Assembly (NCBI GenBank): GCA_031292915.1
Contig: JAUMSH010000023.1
Span: 62,001-126,000, forward strand
Source: Collinsella sp.
GTDB lineage: Bacteria > Actinomycetota > Coriobacteriia > Coriobacteriales > Coriobacteriaceae
Direction of reading: 5' to 3'
Length of the DNA stretch: 64,000 nt
Shown: positions 42,796-51,479 of the stretch, one piece after another
How the letters are laid out: each line of letters starts with the position of its first letter
How positions within the stretch are numbered: position 1 is the first letter of the stretch
Translations under genes and position numbers: made by a program
Notes under the pieces: model-generated
Told to the model about the DNA's origin: nothing
Database searches by the model: none
The model's input: only the letters and a program-made list of their open reading frames with translations

Positions 42796-43923
42796 ATGCT
42801 TTCGCGTCGTCGTTTTCTGCAACTTGTCGCGTCTTCAATTGTCGCCTTAGCCGCACGTCCGAAAGAGGTTTTTGCTTCGACGGGCAATATTGATGGTGAG
42901 CAGATACAATTTACTTCTGAAATTGCGCAAGAGCTTGCCGATAAATATATAAAGGGACTCCTCGGCTATTCGTATACGCCTTCTGACCCTATTCCTTTTG
43001 TAGATGTTGATGGGTCCCCGCTTGGTTACATTGTTCCGGTTGTGACATCCAATAGAGCCGCGGGCTATTTGGTTTTAGATGCTTCAGATGATGAAATATT
43101 TACGGGATATCGTTTTGGAGACGGCTTAGTCAGCCCTATGGATCGGGGAGGAGATCTTGGTGTCGAGTCTTATTCGTTCAATAACCCAGTCGTAATGATC
43201 AATCCATTCGAATTCGGCGTGCAATCTTTGGACGGTTCAATAACAACAAATTGCGGAAGAACAATCCCGGCTGTTTCCATAGAAGGACGGCCTGTCGTTT
43301 TATCGAATAAACCTTCAAGCTGGAACGATGTTGTAATTTACGCAACTCAAATGCAGGATTACACAGTATCTGGATTTCGTTCCATTTCTCAGTTTATGTC
43401 ATATGATGAAAGCGAGATTAAGAGGCTTACCGCCCACTATGCTTGTATGGTGACAGCTTTTTCGAACGTTGCGGAACTGTATGGCATTGCCAATTTATAT
43501 AGCGACCCTTCGCAATATATGCAGATATGGAATTACACCAATACCCATGCTCTTTCCGATGAAGAACAGACTGTTCCCGGCGTTGTTTTGGGTGGAACGC
43601 CGATATCAACCTGTGCAACGGGGTTTACAAATTACTGCGCAAGCAGAGGAAGTACTCTTATCGCCCGCACTGTCTCCTCTCCGGCTATCGCGAGCATTCA
43701 AAATGAGATTAACTCTAATAGACCGAATGTTTTACATGCGAGTTTGTACAACGGATCAGCCCATTCTGTAACAGCGGAGGCTTACGCCACACTTACTGGT
43801 AAGAAAACTGGAGAGACAAGGCAGATGATTGGCATAGCGGACGGCTGGAATTCATCTTTATCCTTCCTGAAGTATGATCAGAGCTATTATGCGTGGACTT
43901 ATGGAACGACTTTTTCGAAGTAG
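42796..43923 (+). CDS. Tat-exported papain-like cysteine peptidase (C39/C10-like), probable
   Basis: 375 aa. A textbook twin-arginine signal, S-R-R-R-F-L-Q (residues 3-9), and a hydrophobic stretch lead to cleavage near V-F-A-S. A pro-domain-like part follows (G-Y-I-V-P-V and A-G-Y-L-V-L-D-A-S-D). The C-terminal half has C217 in H-Y-A-C-M-V-T-A-F-S-N-V, where a papain/C39 nucleophile would be, H323 in S-A-H-S-V and D349 in I-A-D-G-W-N. The family is uncertain. Codon use is visibly AT-rich compared with all neighbours, pointing to recent acquisition together with the following lipoprotein gene. Confidence 0.55.
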   Translation: MLSRRRFLQLVASSIVALAARPKEVFASTGNIDGEQIQFTSEIAQELADKYIKGLLGYSYTPSDPIPFVDVDGSPLGYIVPVVTSNRAAGYLVLDASDDEIFTGYRFGDGLVSPMDRGGDLGVESYSFNNPVVMINPFEFGVQSLDGSITTNCGRTIPAVSIEGRPVVLSNKPSSWNDVVIYATQMQDYTVSGFRSISQFMSYDESEIKRLTAHYACMVTAFSNVAELYGIANLYSDPSQYMQIWNYTNTHALSDEEQTVPGVVLGGTPISTCATGFTNYCASRGSTLIARTVSSPAIASIQNEINSNRPNVLHASLYNGSAHSVTAEAYATLTGKKTGETRQMIGIADGWNSSLSFLKYDQSYYAWTYGTTFSK

Positions 43924-44293
43924 GGCGATTCGTCTAGCTCTGTCTTTGGTGCTGATGGCTTCATTGGTGGGCTGTTCAACAAAGGAAGAGATATCGCGCG
44001 GAGGTTCCGGAGAAGTGACTGCGACAGACTCAGGTTCATTAGAAATAGCTGGCGGGCATGCCGATGTGATGTTACAAGGAAAAGGTGTGCTTAGGTCGAT
44101 TGATGCTGAAGACGCTGTCTGCTCAATAGAGGATTTGAAGACAGGTGAAACTGCATCGTACCGAGTTTCAGATAATGCTGCGAATATGATTGAGTCGATA
44201 CCGACCGGAGCGCAGGTTTCTTTTAGATACTTTGCTCCGCAACTTGAGAATGAGCTTGCTTCTCTGGTGTCTATATGCACCGATGACAACTAA
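43901..44293 (+). CDS. Small lipoprotein partner of the peptidase-like gene
   Basis: 130 aa if started at ATG 43901 (in-frame ATGs at 43889 and 43874 lie further inside the upstream gene; none has a strong RBS). The basic n-region M-E-R-L-F-R-S-R and hydrophobic core end in the lipobox L-V-G-C. The mature part is a small beta-rich domain with V-C-S-I-E-D-L-K-T-G-E-T and G-A-Q-V-S-F-R-Y. It overlaps the peptidase gene by about 23 bp, so translation is coupled. An inhibitor or immunity role is an inference by analogy with protease-inhibitor pairs. Confidence 0.6.
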   Translation: MERLFRSRAIRLALSLVLMASLVGCSTKEEISRGGSGEVTATDSGSLEIAGGHADVMLQGKGVLRSIDAEDAVCSIEDLKTGETASYRVSDNAANMIESIPTGAQVSFRYFAPQLENELASLVSICTDDN

Positions 44294-44307
44294 AAGGCCT
44301 GAATTCA

Positions 44308-44348
44308 AACGGCCTCGGATGGTCAATTGGCTATCCGAGGCCGTTTTT
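44308..44348. terminator. Bidirectional terminator between convergent genes
   Basis: AAACGGCCTCGGAT pairs with ATCCGAGGCCGTTT across a 13-nt loop, then more T. Its edge overlaps the stop of the minus-strand gene at 44348. Confidence 0.92.
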
Positions 44349-45646
44349 TACTCGACCGGGGCTTCGACCTTGTCGATGGCCCAGGCGGCTCCGAGACCGC
44401 CGGTGGTGTTGCGGCGGATGCGCACGGTAACCTCGCGGCGCTCGCCGGCCTGCGTGTAGCACAGGGGGAAGTTTGCGCGGTTTCGCGCGGCCTCGATGGT
44501 ACCGCGCTCGCGGGCGATCCAGTAGTACTCGCCGACAATGCCGAGCGTGTCGGCGCCGTAGGGGAGATAGGTCGACAACTGGTGCAGAAGCGGGCCGGGG
44601 CAGAAGACCTCGGTTGCGAAATCGACGGGGAAGTCCTCAGGGATGGCGGGCGCTGCGGGTGCGGGGGTTGGGGCCGCTGCGGGTACCGAAGCCGGTGCCG
44701 GTGCGGGAACTTGGTCGCAAGTAGAGGTGGGCACGGATTCGATGACGGGTGCGGGCTCAGGCACCGGTTCCGGCTTAACTGCGGAATCTGCGGGCTTCAC
44801 GGTGACGGGCGCGTCTACAGCTGCAGTTTCAAACTCAACCTGCATCGCGCTCTCATTCTCGACGCTCGACTTTGCTTCGATGGGCGTGGATGCCATAGTG
44901 GTGATGCCGGCGTTGGCGTTCTCGGGGTCATAGACGACCGTGAGCGAGATGGCGGGCTGCGGCGTCTCGGGCTTCGGCGTCGACTCGGTAGCGTCTTGAT
45001 CGGCGGGCTGATCGTCCTCGGCCTCGTCGCTAAAGACATCACTGTTTTGGAACGAAGGCGTCTCGGGTTGGTCGGCGGTTTTTTCGGTTGTCGACTTGGG
45101 AGCTTCGTTGAGCTCCGCAGTGGCTTCCTGCTCGGATATGACTTCGGGATCAGTCGTGGCGGTGGTTTCGGTTTCGGCTTCTGCCGTTACCTCAATAGCG
45201 ACTTCAATCTCTGCCTCGGGCTCGGATTCTGGCACGGCTTCAACCATGGCTTCAGGCTCGGGACGCTTAACGTGCTTGGGGCGCACGGCCTTGAGGTCCT
45301 TCTCGCCGCGCTTTTTCTTTTTGTAGGACTGCTTGGCTCCCTTGGCTGCCTTGGGCTTGTCCTCGCCCTTGGCAAGGGCGGCATCCCAGGCATCGTTGGC
45401 GATGACGGTGGCATACAGGCGACCGCCCTTAAAGACAGTCAACTTAATGCAGTCGTCGAGCTCCTCGAGCAGCTCGCGCGTTGACTCGAAGCCCAGGTCA
45501 TAAGCGGCCATGTCGCCCGCGGCGAGCGCCTCTTCGACCTGCGTCATAAACGTTTGCTTGCCGCATCCAATCGCATCGCGCAGCAGGCGATACAGATAGA
45601 TGTGGTTGCCCAGCGATAGCGTGGGCCTAACTATTGTCTTGCTCAT
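44348..45646 (-). CDS. Unknown protein with conserved ends and long acidic linker
   Basis: 432 aa from ATG 45646 with AGAGGAG 7 nt upstream. Residues about 1-90 look folded (N-H-I-Y-L-Y-R-L-L-R-D-A-I, then F-K-G-G-R-L-Y-A-T-V-I-A). A basic patch K-K-K-K-R-G-E-K-D-L-K follows. Residues about 120-335 are low-complexity Glu/Pro/Ala/Thr and probably disordered. The last 95 residues look folded again (G-I-V-G-E-Y-Y-W-I-A-R-E-R-G-T and R-R-E-V-T-V-R-I-R-R). No signal peptide or membrane segment. Family not recognised; the basic patch could contact nucleic acid. Confidence 0.65.
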   Translation of the reverse strand: MSKTIVRPTLSLGNHIYLYRLLRDAIGCGKQTFMTQVEEALAAGDMAAYDLGFESTRELLEELDDCIKLTVFKGGRLYATVIANDAWDAALAKGEDKPKAAKGAKQSYKKKKRGEKDLKAVRPKHVKRPEPEAMVEAVPESEPEAEIEVAIEVTAEAETETTATTDPEVISEQEATAELNEAPKSTTEKTADQPETPSFQNSDVFSDEAEDDQPADQDATESTPKPETPQPAISLTVVYDPENANAGITTMASTPIEAKSSVENESAMQVEFETAAVDAPVTVKPADSAVKPEPVPEPAPVIESVPTSTCDQVPAPAPASVPAAAPTPAPAAPAIPEDFPVDFATEVFCPGPLLHQLSTYLPYGADTLGIVGEYYWIARERGTIEAARNRANFPLCYTQAGERREVTVRIRRNTTGGLGAAWAIDKVEAPVE

Positions 45647-45717
45647 GGCAAATCTCCTCTTTACACATGTAAAGCATCTTACCATCGCATAGCGTTTGCC
45701 ATGGCGGCACCCAAGGC

Positions 45718-45752
45718 AAACGGGCGCGAACCGCTATCGATTCGCGCCCGTT
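45718..45752 (-). terminator. Terminator of the 45783 gene
   Basis: ACGGGCGCGAA and TTCGCGCCCGT pair. On the minus strand the hairpin is followed by TTGCC, a weak T-tract. Confidence 0.65.
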
Positions 45753-45782
45753 GTACAGGTTGCCTATCTGGGGATGCAGCGC

Positions 45783-46736
45783 CTAGTTGCCCGATGCCGT
45801 GCCTTGGCTCGAGTTGTCAGATGCCGTGCCGGACGCGGTTCCGCTCGAGCTGTTGGTGTTGTTACTGTCTGCCGTGCCCGTTCCCGACGTGGTGTCGCTC
45901 GTCTGGCCTCCCGTGTTCGGCTGTGAACCGTCAGTCGTTTGGCTTGAGTCGGTCGTGCCGGACGGCGTGCCACTGTTGGCCATAGAGGAATCGGTGCCCT
46001 GCGATTGGTTTTGGGTGTTCGAGGACGAATTGGCAGAGGTAGGACTGTCTTGCGTGTCGTCCGTCTGTGCCTGCTGATCCTGCGGCTGAGTGTTGCCATT
46101 TGCATCGCTCTCGGTCGTGCGCGACGACAGGATTGGCTCGGGACGCTCGCCCAGACCCTCACCGGCAGTGGTGATAAGGATGGCGCCGGCGCAGGCGATG
46201 ACCGCGACGATGGCGATGGCGATCGAGAAGACGATGACCTTCTTTTGTGTCTGGCTGCGCTCTGCCGCCGCCTTGGCGCGCAGGCTGTTGGGGGCGACGC
46301 GCGCCGTGGTCGCGCGTCCCGCAACCTGGCGCATCTCCTGCGTGGTCGCGGCGCCACCTAGGTGCTCCTCGACATCGGGCTCAACGGGCTCGTAGGCGCC
46401 GGCAGGGTAGTCGACAGCGGCATGCGTGCCCTTGATTGCTTCGGCGCTGGCGGAGATAAAGTGGCGATAGACCTGCGAGGACACAACAGTGATGACTGAG
46501 CTCACAGCGGCACCAATCACCGAGCCGGCAATGCCGATCTTTGAAGCAAGCGCCACGCTCGTGGCGGCAGCTGCGGCGCCGGCGATGATCTGGGGAATGG
46601 AAATGTCGTCGAACAGGCCCTTTTTGGGCGCGATGGCCATGGTCTGTCCAATGGAATGGTTCTCGTGTACGCCGTTGTTGAGCGATGCCGGCGTCATGAC
46701 GCGCGTGCGCGGCGCGTCGGTGTACTTGGTTGTCAT
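45783..46736 (-). CDS. Membrane protein with low-complexity Ser/Thr/Asn tail
   Basis: 317 aa from ATG 46736 (GGGAGGACCCCGT upstream; the longer frame has no RBS). The N-terminal third has Gly/Ala-rich hydrophobic segments (I-I-A-G-A-A-A-A-A-T-S-V-A-L-A and V-I-G-A-A-V-S-S-V-I-T-V-V). A transmembrane helix lies at V-I-V-F-S-I-A-I-A-I-V-A-V-I-A. The last 100 residues are almost only Ser, Thr, Asn, Gly, Asp and Gln, like a wall-spanning or disordered exposed tail. No anchor motif ends it. The function is unknown. It is divergent from nadE. Confidence 0.65.
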   Translation of the reverse strand: MTTKYTDAPRTRVMTPASLNNGVHENHSIGQTMAIAPKKGLFDDISIPQIIAGAAAAATSVALASKIGIAGSVIGAAVSSVITVVSSQVYRHFISASAEAIKGTHAAVDYPAGAYEPVEPDVEEHLGGAATTQEMRQVAGRATTARVAPNSLRAKAAAERSQTQKKVIVFSIAIAIVAVIACAGAILITTAGEGLGERPEPILSSRTTESDANGNTQPQDQQAQTDDTQDSPTSANSSSNTQNQSQGTDSSMANSGTPSGTTDSSQTTDGSQPNTGGQTSDTTSGTGTADSNNTNSSSGTASGTASDNSSQGTASGN

Positions 46737-46845
46737 ACGGGGTCCTCCCGGTGTAAATCTGCTTCGTTTCGTGTAGCCATCAGGGTACCCACCAGATGTG
46801 AATCGTATGTGACATTTAACAGATACCATCAACTCACCAATTGCT

Positions 46846-46858
46846 CACCAAGTTGGTG
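46846..46858. promoter_or_regulatory. Palindrome in the nadE divergent promoter region
   Basis: CACCAAGTTGGTG is a perfect 13-bp palindrome in the 200-bp gap between two divergent genes. It may be an operator for either one. It was not matched to a known NAD regulator. Confidence 0.3.
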
Positions 46859-46939
46859 GGATGCGGTTCCACCCGGCGGTTGAACTACAATAGGGCTTGC
46901 TAATTGTGTTGAATAGCGTTTACGCACGGGAGCATTCTT

Positions 46940-48919
46940 ATGAATCTTCACCTTTCTCAGTCTGATGGCTTTTTGCGTGTGGCGGCGGCCTCGCCGCGGA
47001 TTCGCGTGGCCGATGTCGAGGGCAATGCCGAGGTTGCGCTGGCGGCTGTTCGCGATGCTGCCGGGCGTGGCGTTCGCGCGCTGGTACTGCCCGAGCTTAA
47101 CCTGACCGGCTATACCGCGGCCGATCTGTTCCATAACCGCACGCTGCTGCATGCCTGCGAAGCAGCGCTGGTGCACATCCTCGATGAAACCCGTGAGCTG
47201 CCGATCGTCTTTACCGTTGGCTTGCCCGTTGCGGTGGCTGAAAACATCTACAACTGCGCCGCCGTGTGCTGTGCGGGTGAGCTTTTGGGTCTTACGGCTA
47301 AGAAGTATCTGCCCAACTATGGCGAGTTCTATGAGCGTCGCTGGTTTGCTCCGTCGCCTGCGGATCCCGTGTGGGTTGAATTTGCCGGTCAGGGTCCGGT
47401 TCCGCTGGGTTCGGGGCTTGTCTACCGCTGCTGTGATGAGGGTGCCGAGGATATGGTGCTGGGCGTTGAAGTCTGCGAGGACCTGTGGGTGCCGGCGCCC
47501 CCTTCGACCGAGATGGCGCTTGCCGGTGCGACGGTGATCCTCAATCCGTCGGCTTCGGACGAGATTATCGGTAAGGCGGATTACCGCCGCAGCCTCATCT
47601 CTAACCAGAGCGCACGCCTGTACTGCGCCTATGCCTACGCGGACGCGAGCGAGGGCGAGTCCACGACCGACATGGTCTTTGCGGGCGAGAACCTTATCTA
47701 CGAAAATGGCCCCAAGCTCGCCGCCACCAAACTGCTTACCTGCGATATGGCCATCGCCGACGTTGACCTTGACCGCCTGGTTGCCGAGCGCCGTCGCTCG
47801 ACGACGTGGGCGCGCACCGACGATGCGCCGGAGGCCACGACCGTTGAGTTTTCGTTTGAGGGCGTGCTGGCCGAAGAACCTGTCCTGCGCGATGCCTGCG
47901 ATATCGACCGCGTTTTCCCGCGCGCGCCCTTTGTGCCGGCCGACCACGGCGACTTGGCCGAGCGCTGCGAGACGATCCTCGATCTGCAGACTGCGGGCCT
48001 CAAGACCCGCCTTGCCCACACGGGTACCAAGGCTGCGGTTATCGGCCTTTCGGGCGGCTTGGACTCCACGCTAGCGCTGCTTGTGACCGTGCGTGCCTTC
48101 GATGCACTGGGGCTGCCGCGCACTGGTATCACAGCCGTGTCCATGCCCGGCTTCGGCACGACGCATCGCACCAAGTCGAATGCCGAGTCGCTCGCTCGCG
48201 ACCTGGGTGTGAGCTTCCGCGAGGTTTCGATCCACGCGGCTGTGGAGCAGCACTTCAAGGACATTGAGCATGATCCAGCTGTGCAGGACGTGACCTACGA
48301 GAACAGCCAGGCGCGCGAGCGTACGCAGATTCTGATGGATCTGGCCAACCAGGCTGGCGGTTTTGTCATTGGCACGGGCGACCTGTCGGAGCTGGCGCTC
48401 GGCTGGGCTACCTATAACGGCGACCACATGAGCATGTACGCCGTCAACGCGAGCGTGCCCAAGACGCTTGTGCGCCATCTGGTACGCTATGCCGCCGATG
48501 TCTTTGGCGGGCGCATTGCCGAGGTCTTGCTCGATATCCTCGATACGCCGGTGTCCCCCGAGCTTCTGCCGCCCACGGGCGACGGCGAGATTGCGCAGAA
48601 GACCGAGGATTTGGTGGGCCCGTACGAGTTGCACGACTACTTCCTCTACTACCTGCTGCGTTTTGGCTTTGAGCCGGGCAAGATCTACCGCATGGCGCTC
48701 AAGAGCTTCGAGGGCGTCTACGACGCCAAGACCGTCCACACGTGGCTACGTACGTTCTACCGTCGCTTCTTTGCCCAGCAGTTTAAGCGCAGCTGCCTGC
48801 CCGATGGTCCCAAGGTGGGCTCGGTGACGCTCAGCCCGCGCGGCGATTGGCGTATGCCGAGTGACGCTAGCTCGCGTCTGTGGCTTGCGCAGATCGACGC
48901 GCTCAATCCAGTTGACTAA
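46940..48919 (+). CDS. nadE: Glutamine-dependent NAD+ synthetase
   Basis: 659 aa from ATG 46940 with GGGAG upstream. It makes NAD+ from deamido-NAD+, ATP and glutamine. The N-terminal nitrilase-type glutaminase domain (about 1-290) shows the E-K-C triad: E52 in L-P-E-L-N-L-T-G-Y, K121 in A-K-K-Y-L-P-N-Y and C179 in E-V-C-E-D-L-W-V. The C-terminal synthetase has the PP-loop L-S-G-G-L-D-S-T, then G-T-G-D-L-S-E-L-A-L-G-W and the C-terminal R-R-F-F-A-Q-Q-F-K-R-S. The length is typical of the large two-domain form (about 640-680 aa). Monocistronic. Confidence 0.96.
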   Translation: MNLHLSQSDGFLRVAAASPRIRVADVEGNAEVALAAVRDAAGRGVRALVLPELNLTGYTAADLFHNRTLLHACEAALVHILDETRELPIVFTVGLPVAVAENIYNCAAVCCAGELLGLTAKKYLPNYGEFYERRWFAPSPADPVWVEFAGQGPVPLGSGLVYRCCDEGAEDMVLGVEVCEDLWVPAPPSTEMALAGATVILNPSASDEIIGKADYRRSLISNQSARLYCAYAYADASEGESTTDMVFAGENLIYENGPKLAATKLLTCDMAIADVDLDRLVAERRRSTTWARTDDAPEATTVEFSFEGVLAEEPVLRDACDIDRVFPRAPFVPADHGDLAERCETILDLQTAGLKTRLAHTGTKAAVIGLSGGLDSTLALLVTVRAFDALGLPRTGITAVSMPGFGTTHRTKSNAESLARDLGVSFREVSIHAAVEQHFKDIEHDPAVQDVTYENSQARERTQILMDLANQAGGFVIGTGDLSELALGWATYNGDHMSMYAVNASVPKTLVRHLVRYAADVFGGRIAEVLLDILDTPVSPELLPPTGDGEIAQKTEDLVGPYELHDYFLYYLLRFGFEPGKIYRMALKSFEGVYDAKTVHTWLRTFYRRFFAQQFKRSCLPDGPKVGSVTLSPRGDWRMPSDASSRLWLAQIDALNPVD

Positions 48920-48987
48920 GGTTGGCTAAATTGAACCAATACGGGGGTTGCAAGCGTTACACTTTTGCAATCTGATGGCCCGTATCG

Positions 48988-49018
48988 CGCGGCGCTCTTG
49001 TCGGAACGCCGCGTTTTT
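48988..49018 (+). terminator. Terminator between nadE and the aminotransferase gene
   Basis: CGCGGCG pairs with CGCCGCG around a 12-nt loop, followed by TTTTT. It lies only 20 nt before the next start, so it may also attenuate that gene. Confidence 0.8.
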
Positions 49019-49037
49019 CATATCGAAAGGTGGCACC

Positions 49038-50201
49038 ATGCAGGCATCGCAGCGTCTCGACCGCTTTGGCGCGGAGGTCTTCGCCTCGCTCAACAACAAG
49101 CTTCTCGCGCTGAAGGCTCAGGGCAAGACCATTTACAACATGAGCGTGGGCACGCCCGACTTTAAGCCGTACGACCACGTGGTCGAGGCGCTCACGCAGG
49201 CAGCCCAAGATCCCGAGATGTGGAAGTATGCCCTGCGCGACCTGCCCGAACTCAAGCAAGCCGTGTGCGATTACTATGAGCGTCGCTTTGGCGTTTCGGG
49301 CATTACGCCGTCTATGGTGCAGTCGTGCAACGGCACGCAGGAGGGCGTGGGCCATTTGGGCCTGGCCCTGCTCGATCCGGGTGACACCATTCTGGTTCCC
49401 GATCCGTGCTACCCGGTCTTTGAGGCGGGTGCCAAGATCGCCGATGCCAAGCTCGAATACTATCCGCTGGTTGCCGAGCATAATTACCTGCCCTATGTGG
49501 CGGGTATCGATCCCGAGGTGGCCGATCGTGCCAAGTATATGATCGTGTCGCTGCCCGCGAACCCGGTCGGCTCGGTGGGCACGCCCGAGATCTACGAGGA
49601 GATCATCACTTTCGCCCGCGAGCACGACCTGCTCATCGTTCACGACAACGCATACTCCGACATCGTGTTCGACGGCGAGCCGGGCGGCAGCTTCTTGCAG
49701 TATCCCGGCGCGCTCGAGGTGGGCGTTGAGTTCTTCTCGCTCTCCAAGTCGTTTAACGTCACCGGTGCGCGTATCGGCTTTTTGGTCGGTCGCGAGGATG
49801 TGGTCTCGGCCTTCGCCAAGCTGCGCAGCCAGATTGACTTTGGCATGTTCTTCCCGATCCAGAAGGCCGCCATCGCGTGCCTTAATGGCCCGCGCGATGA
49901 GGTCGAGGCGCAGCGTCTGAAGTACCAGGAGCGCCGCGATGCCCTGTGCGATGGTCTTGAGGGTCTGGGCTGGGAGCGTCCCAACGCGCATGGCTCTATG
50001 TTTGTGTGGGCCAAGCTTCCCGGTGGTCGCACCGATTCCATGGCGTTTTGCGAGGAGCTCATGGAGAAGGCCGGCGTTGTGGTGACGCCGGGCGCGAGTT
50101 TTGGTCCTTCGGGCGAGGGACACGTGCGCATGGCGCTGGTCCTACCGCCCGATCAGATCGCTTTGGCTGTCGAGGCCATTCGCGAGGCGGGCCTGTATTA
50201 G
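49038..50201 (+). CDS. Class I/II aminotransferase, candidate N-acetyl-LL-DAP aminotransferase
   Basis: 387-aa fold-type-I PLP aminotransferase from ATG 49038 with GAAAGG upstream. Motifs: M-S-V-G-T-P-D-F-K-P near the start, G-T-Q-E-G-V-G phosphate loop, N-P-V-G cis-proline region, H-D-N-A-Y-S-D-I with the PLP Asp, and S-L-S-K-S-F-N-V-T-G-A-R with the Schiff-base Lys. It resembles the LL-DAP and PatA-like aminotransferases. The window otherwise encodes an acetylase-type DAP route (dapA, dapB, dapH, deacetylase, lysA) lacking only this step, so that role is inferred. An alanine or aromatic aminotransferase is the alternative. Confidence 0.78.
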   Translation: MQASQRLDRFGAEVFASLNNKLLALKAQGKTIYNMSVGTPDFKPYDHVVEALTQAAQDPEMWKYALRDLPELKQAVCDYYERRFGVSGITPSMVQSCNGTQEGVGHLGLALLDPGDTILVPDPCYPVFEAGAKIADAKLEYYPLVAEHNYLPYVAGIDPEVADRAKYMIVSLPANPVGSVGTPEIYEEIITFAREHDLLIVHDNAYSDIVFDGEPGGSFLQYPGALEVGVEFFSLSKSFNVTGARIGFLVGREDVVSAFAKLRSQIDFGMFFPIQKAAIACLNGPRDEVEAQRLKYQERRDALCDGLEGLGWERPNAHGSMFVWAKLPGGRTDSMAFCEELMEKAGVVVTPGASFGPSGEGHVRMALVLPPDQIALAVEAIREAGLY

Positions 50202-50343
50202 AGACCTATTTCGACTCGTCAATAGCTCGAAACCGATTTCGTGCAGTTATTTTACGAATTCTGCAAACAATTTCGGTAAACGGTCGATTTTTGGCTGCGA
50301 ATAGGAGCATAATCAAAGTCCCGATTGGATGTATTGGGATTAC

Positions 50344-50380
50344 GACAAGCCGCTCGGGTCGTTCCCGGGCGGCTTGTTTG
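50344..50380 (+). terminator. Terminator-like hairpin in front of ldh
   Basis: ACAAGCCGCTCGGG pairs with CCCGGGCGGCTTGT (one mismatch region) followed by TTGTGG, ending 23 nt before the ldh start. It either ends the aminotransferase transcript or attenuates ldh. Confidence 0.7.
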
Positions 50381-50402
50381 TGGAGAGAGATGGGAGTTTC
50401 TA

Positions 50403-51353
50403 ATGGTTAACGAGAAGAAGGTCGCTATTGTCGGCTGCGGTTTCGTCGGTTCGTCTTCGGCGTTCGCACTGATGCAGAGTGGTCTGTTCTCCGAGATGGT
50501 CCTCATCGACGTGGACAAGAACCGTGCCGAGGGTGAGGCCCTGGATATCGCGCACGGCATGACGTTTGCCGAGCCGATGAAGATCTACGCCGGCGATTAT
50601 TCCGATGTCGCCGACGCCGCCATGATCGTCGTCACTGCTGGCGCTGCCCAGAAGCCCGGTGAGACCCGCCTGGACCTGGTCAACAAGAACGTCAGCATCT
50701 TTAAGTCCATTATCCCCGAGATTAAGAAGTCCGGCTTCGACGGCATTCTGCTAATCGTCTCCAACCCGGTCGATGTCCTGACCTACGCCGCCATCAAGAT
50801 GTCCGGCCTGCCTGAGGGCCATGTCATCGGCTCCGGTACCGTGCTCGACACCGGCCGCCTGCAGCAGATGCTTGGTGCCCACGTCGAGGTTGACCCGCGC
50901 GATGTCCAGGCCTATGTCATGGGCGAGCACGGCGACTCCGAGTTTGTCGCTTGGTCCAGCGCTCAGGTTGCCGGCGTTCCGCTGAACACTTTCTGTGAAC
51001 TTCACGGCCACTTGGAGCATGAGGCTGCCGAGAAGCGCATCGCCGAGGACGTCAAGAACTCCGCCTACACCATCATCGAGAAGAAGCACGCCACCTACTA
51101 TGGCGTCGCCATGGCCGTCAAGCGCATCTGCACCGCCGTCATGCGCGATGAGCAGACCGTTCTGCCCGTCTCTTCGCTCATGGTGGGCGAGTATGGCCTG
51201 TCCGATCTTGCCATCTCCATGCCGACCGTCGTTGGCCGCGACGGCGTTGTCTGCCGCGTCCCCGTGCCGCTGAACGACGACGAGCAGCATGAGCTCACCG
51301 TCTCCGCCAAGGCCCTCAAGGACATCATCGACAGCGTCGATTTCTCCTGCTAA
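50403..51353 (+). CDS. ldh: L-lactate dehydrogenase
   Basis: 316 aa from ATG 50403 with GGGAG upstream. It reduces pyruvate to L-lactate with NADH during fermentation. Motifs: V-A-I-V-G-C-G-F-V-G-S-S NAD loop (7-18), D36 in V-L-I-D-V-D, the loop P-G-E-T-R-L-D with the substrate Arg, S-N-P-V-D-V, S-G-T-V-L-D-T-G-R and the catalytic H176 in G-E-H-G-D-S. The pocket residue Gln in A-Q-K-P-G-E indicates lactate rather than malate dehydrogenase. It has its own terminator and a structured leader. Confidence 0.94.
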   Translation: MVNEKKVAIVGCGFVGSSSAFALMQSGLFSEMVLIDVDKNRAEGEALDIAHGMTFAEPMKIYAGDYSDVADAAMIVVTAGAAQKPGETRLDLVNKNVSIFKSIIPEIKKSGFDGILLIVSNPVDVLTYAAIKMSGLPEGHVIGSGTVLDTGRLQQMLGAHVEVDPRDVQAYVMGEHGDSEFVAWSSAQVAGVPLNTFCELHGHLEHEAAEKRIAEDVKNSAYTIIEKKHATYYGVAMAVKRICTAVMRDEQTVLPVSSLMVGEYGLSDLAISMPTVVGRDGVVCRVPVPLNDDEQHELTVSAKALKDIIDSVDFSC

Positions 51354-51383
51354 ATCAAGCTCGCTAGAGCGAAAAGCTACAAT

Positions 51384-51420
51384 GAAGGCGTCCGGGTCCA
51401 CACGGCCCGGGCGCCTTTTG
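51384..51420 (+). terminator. Terminator of ldh
   Basis: AAGGCGTCCGGG pairs with CCCGGGCGCCTT (one G-U), followed by TTTG. It runs directly into the repeat at 51418. Confidence 0.9.
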
Positions 51421-51449
51421 GTGCAAAGTAACCTGACCCCAATGCACCA
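51418..51449. repeat. Short hairpin repeat, left copy
   Basis: TGGTGCA (51419-51425) and TGCACCA (51443-51449) flank AACCTGACCCC. The sequence is nearly the same as the element at 52643 on the other side of the Mbeg1-like gene. Confidence 0.65.
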
Positions 51450-51479
51450 TCCCAATACACCATAGTTGATGGGAGGGCC

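Noticed and set aside
44348..45646. Pseudogene status for the low-complexity protein
   Set aside because: The frame is intact with a good RBS, and both ends look folded. Low complexity alone does not indicate decay.
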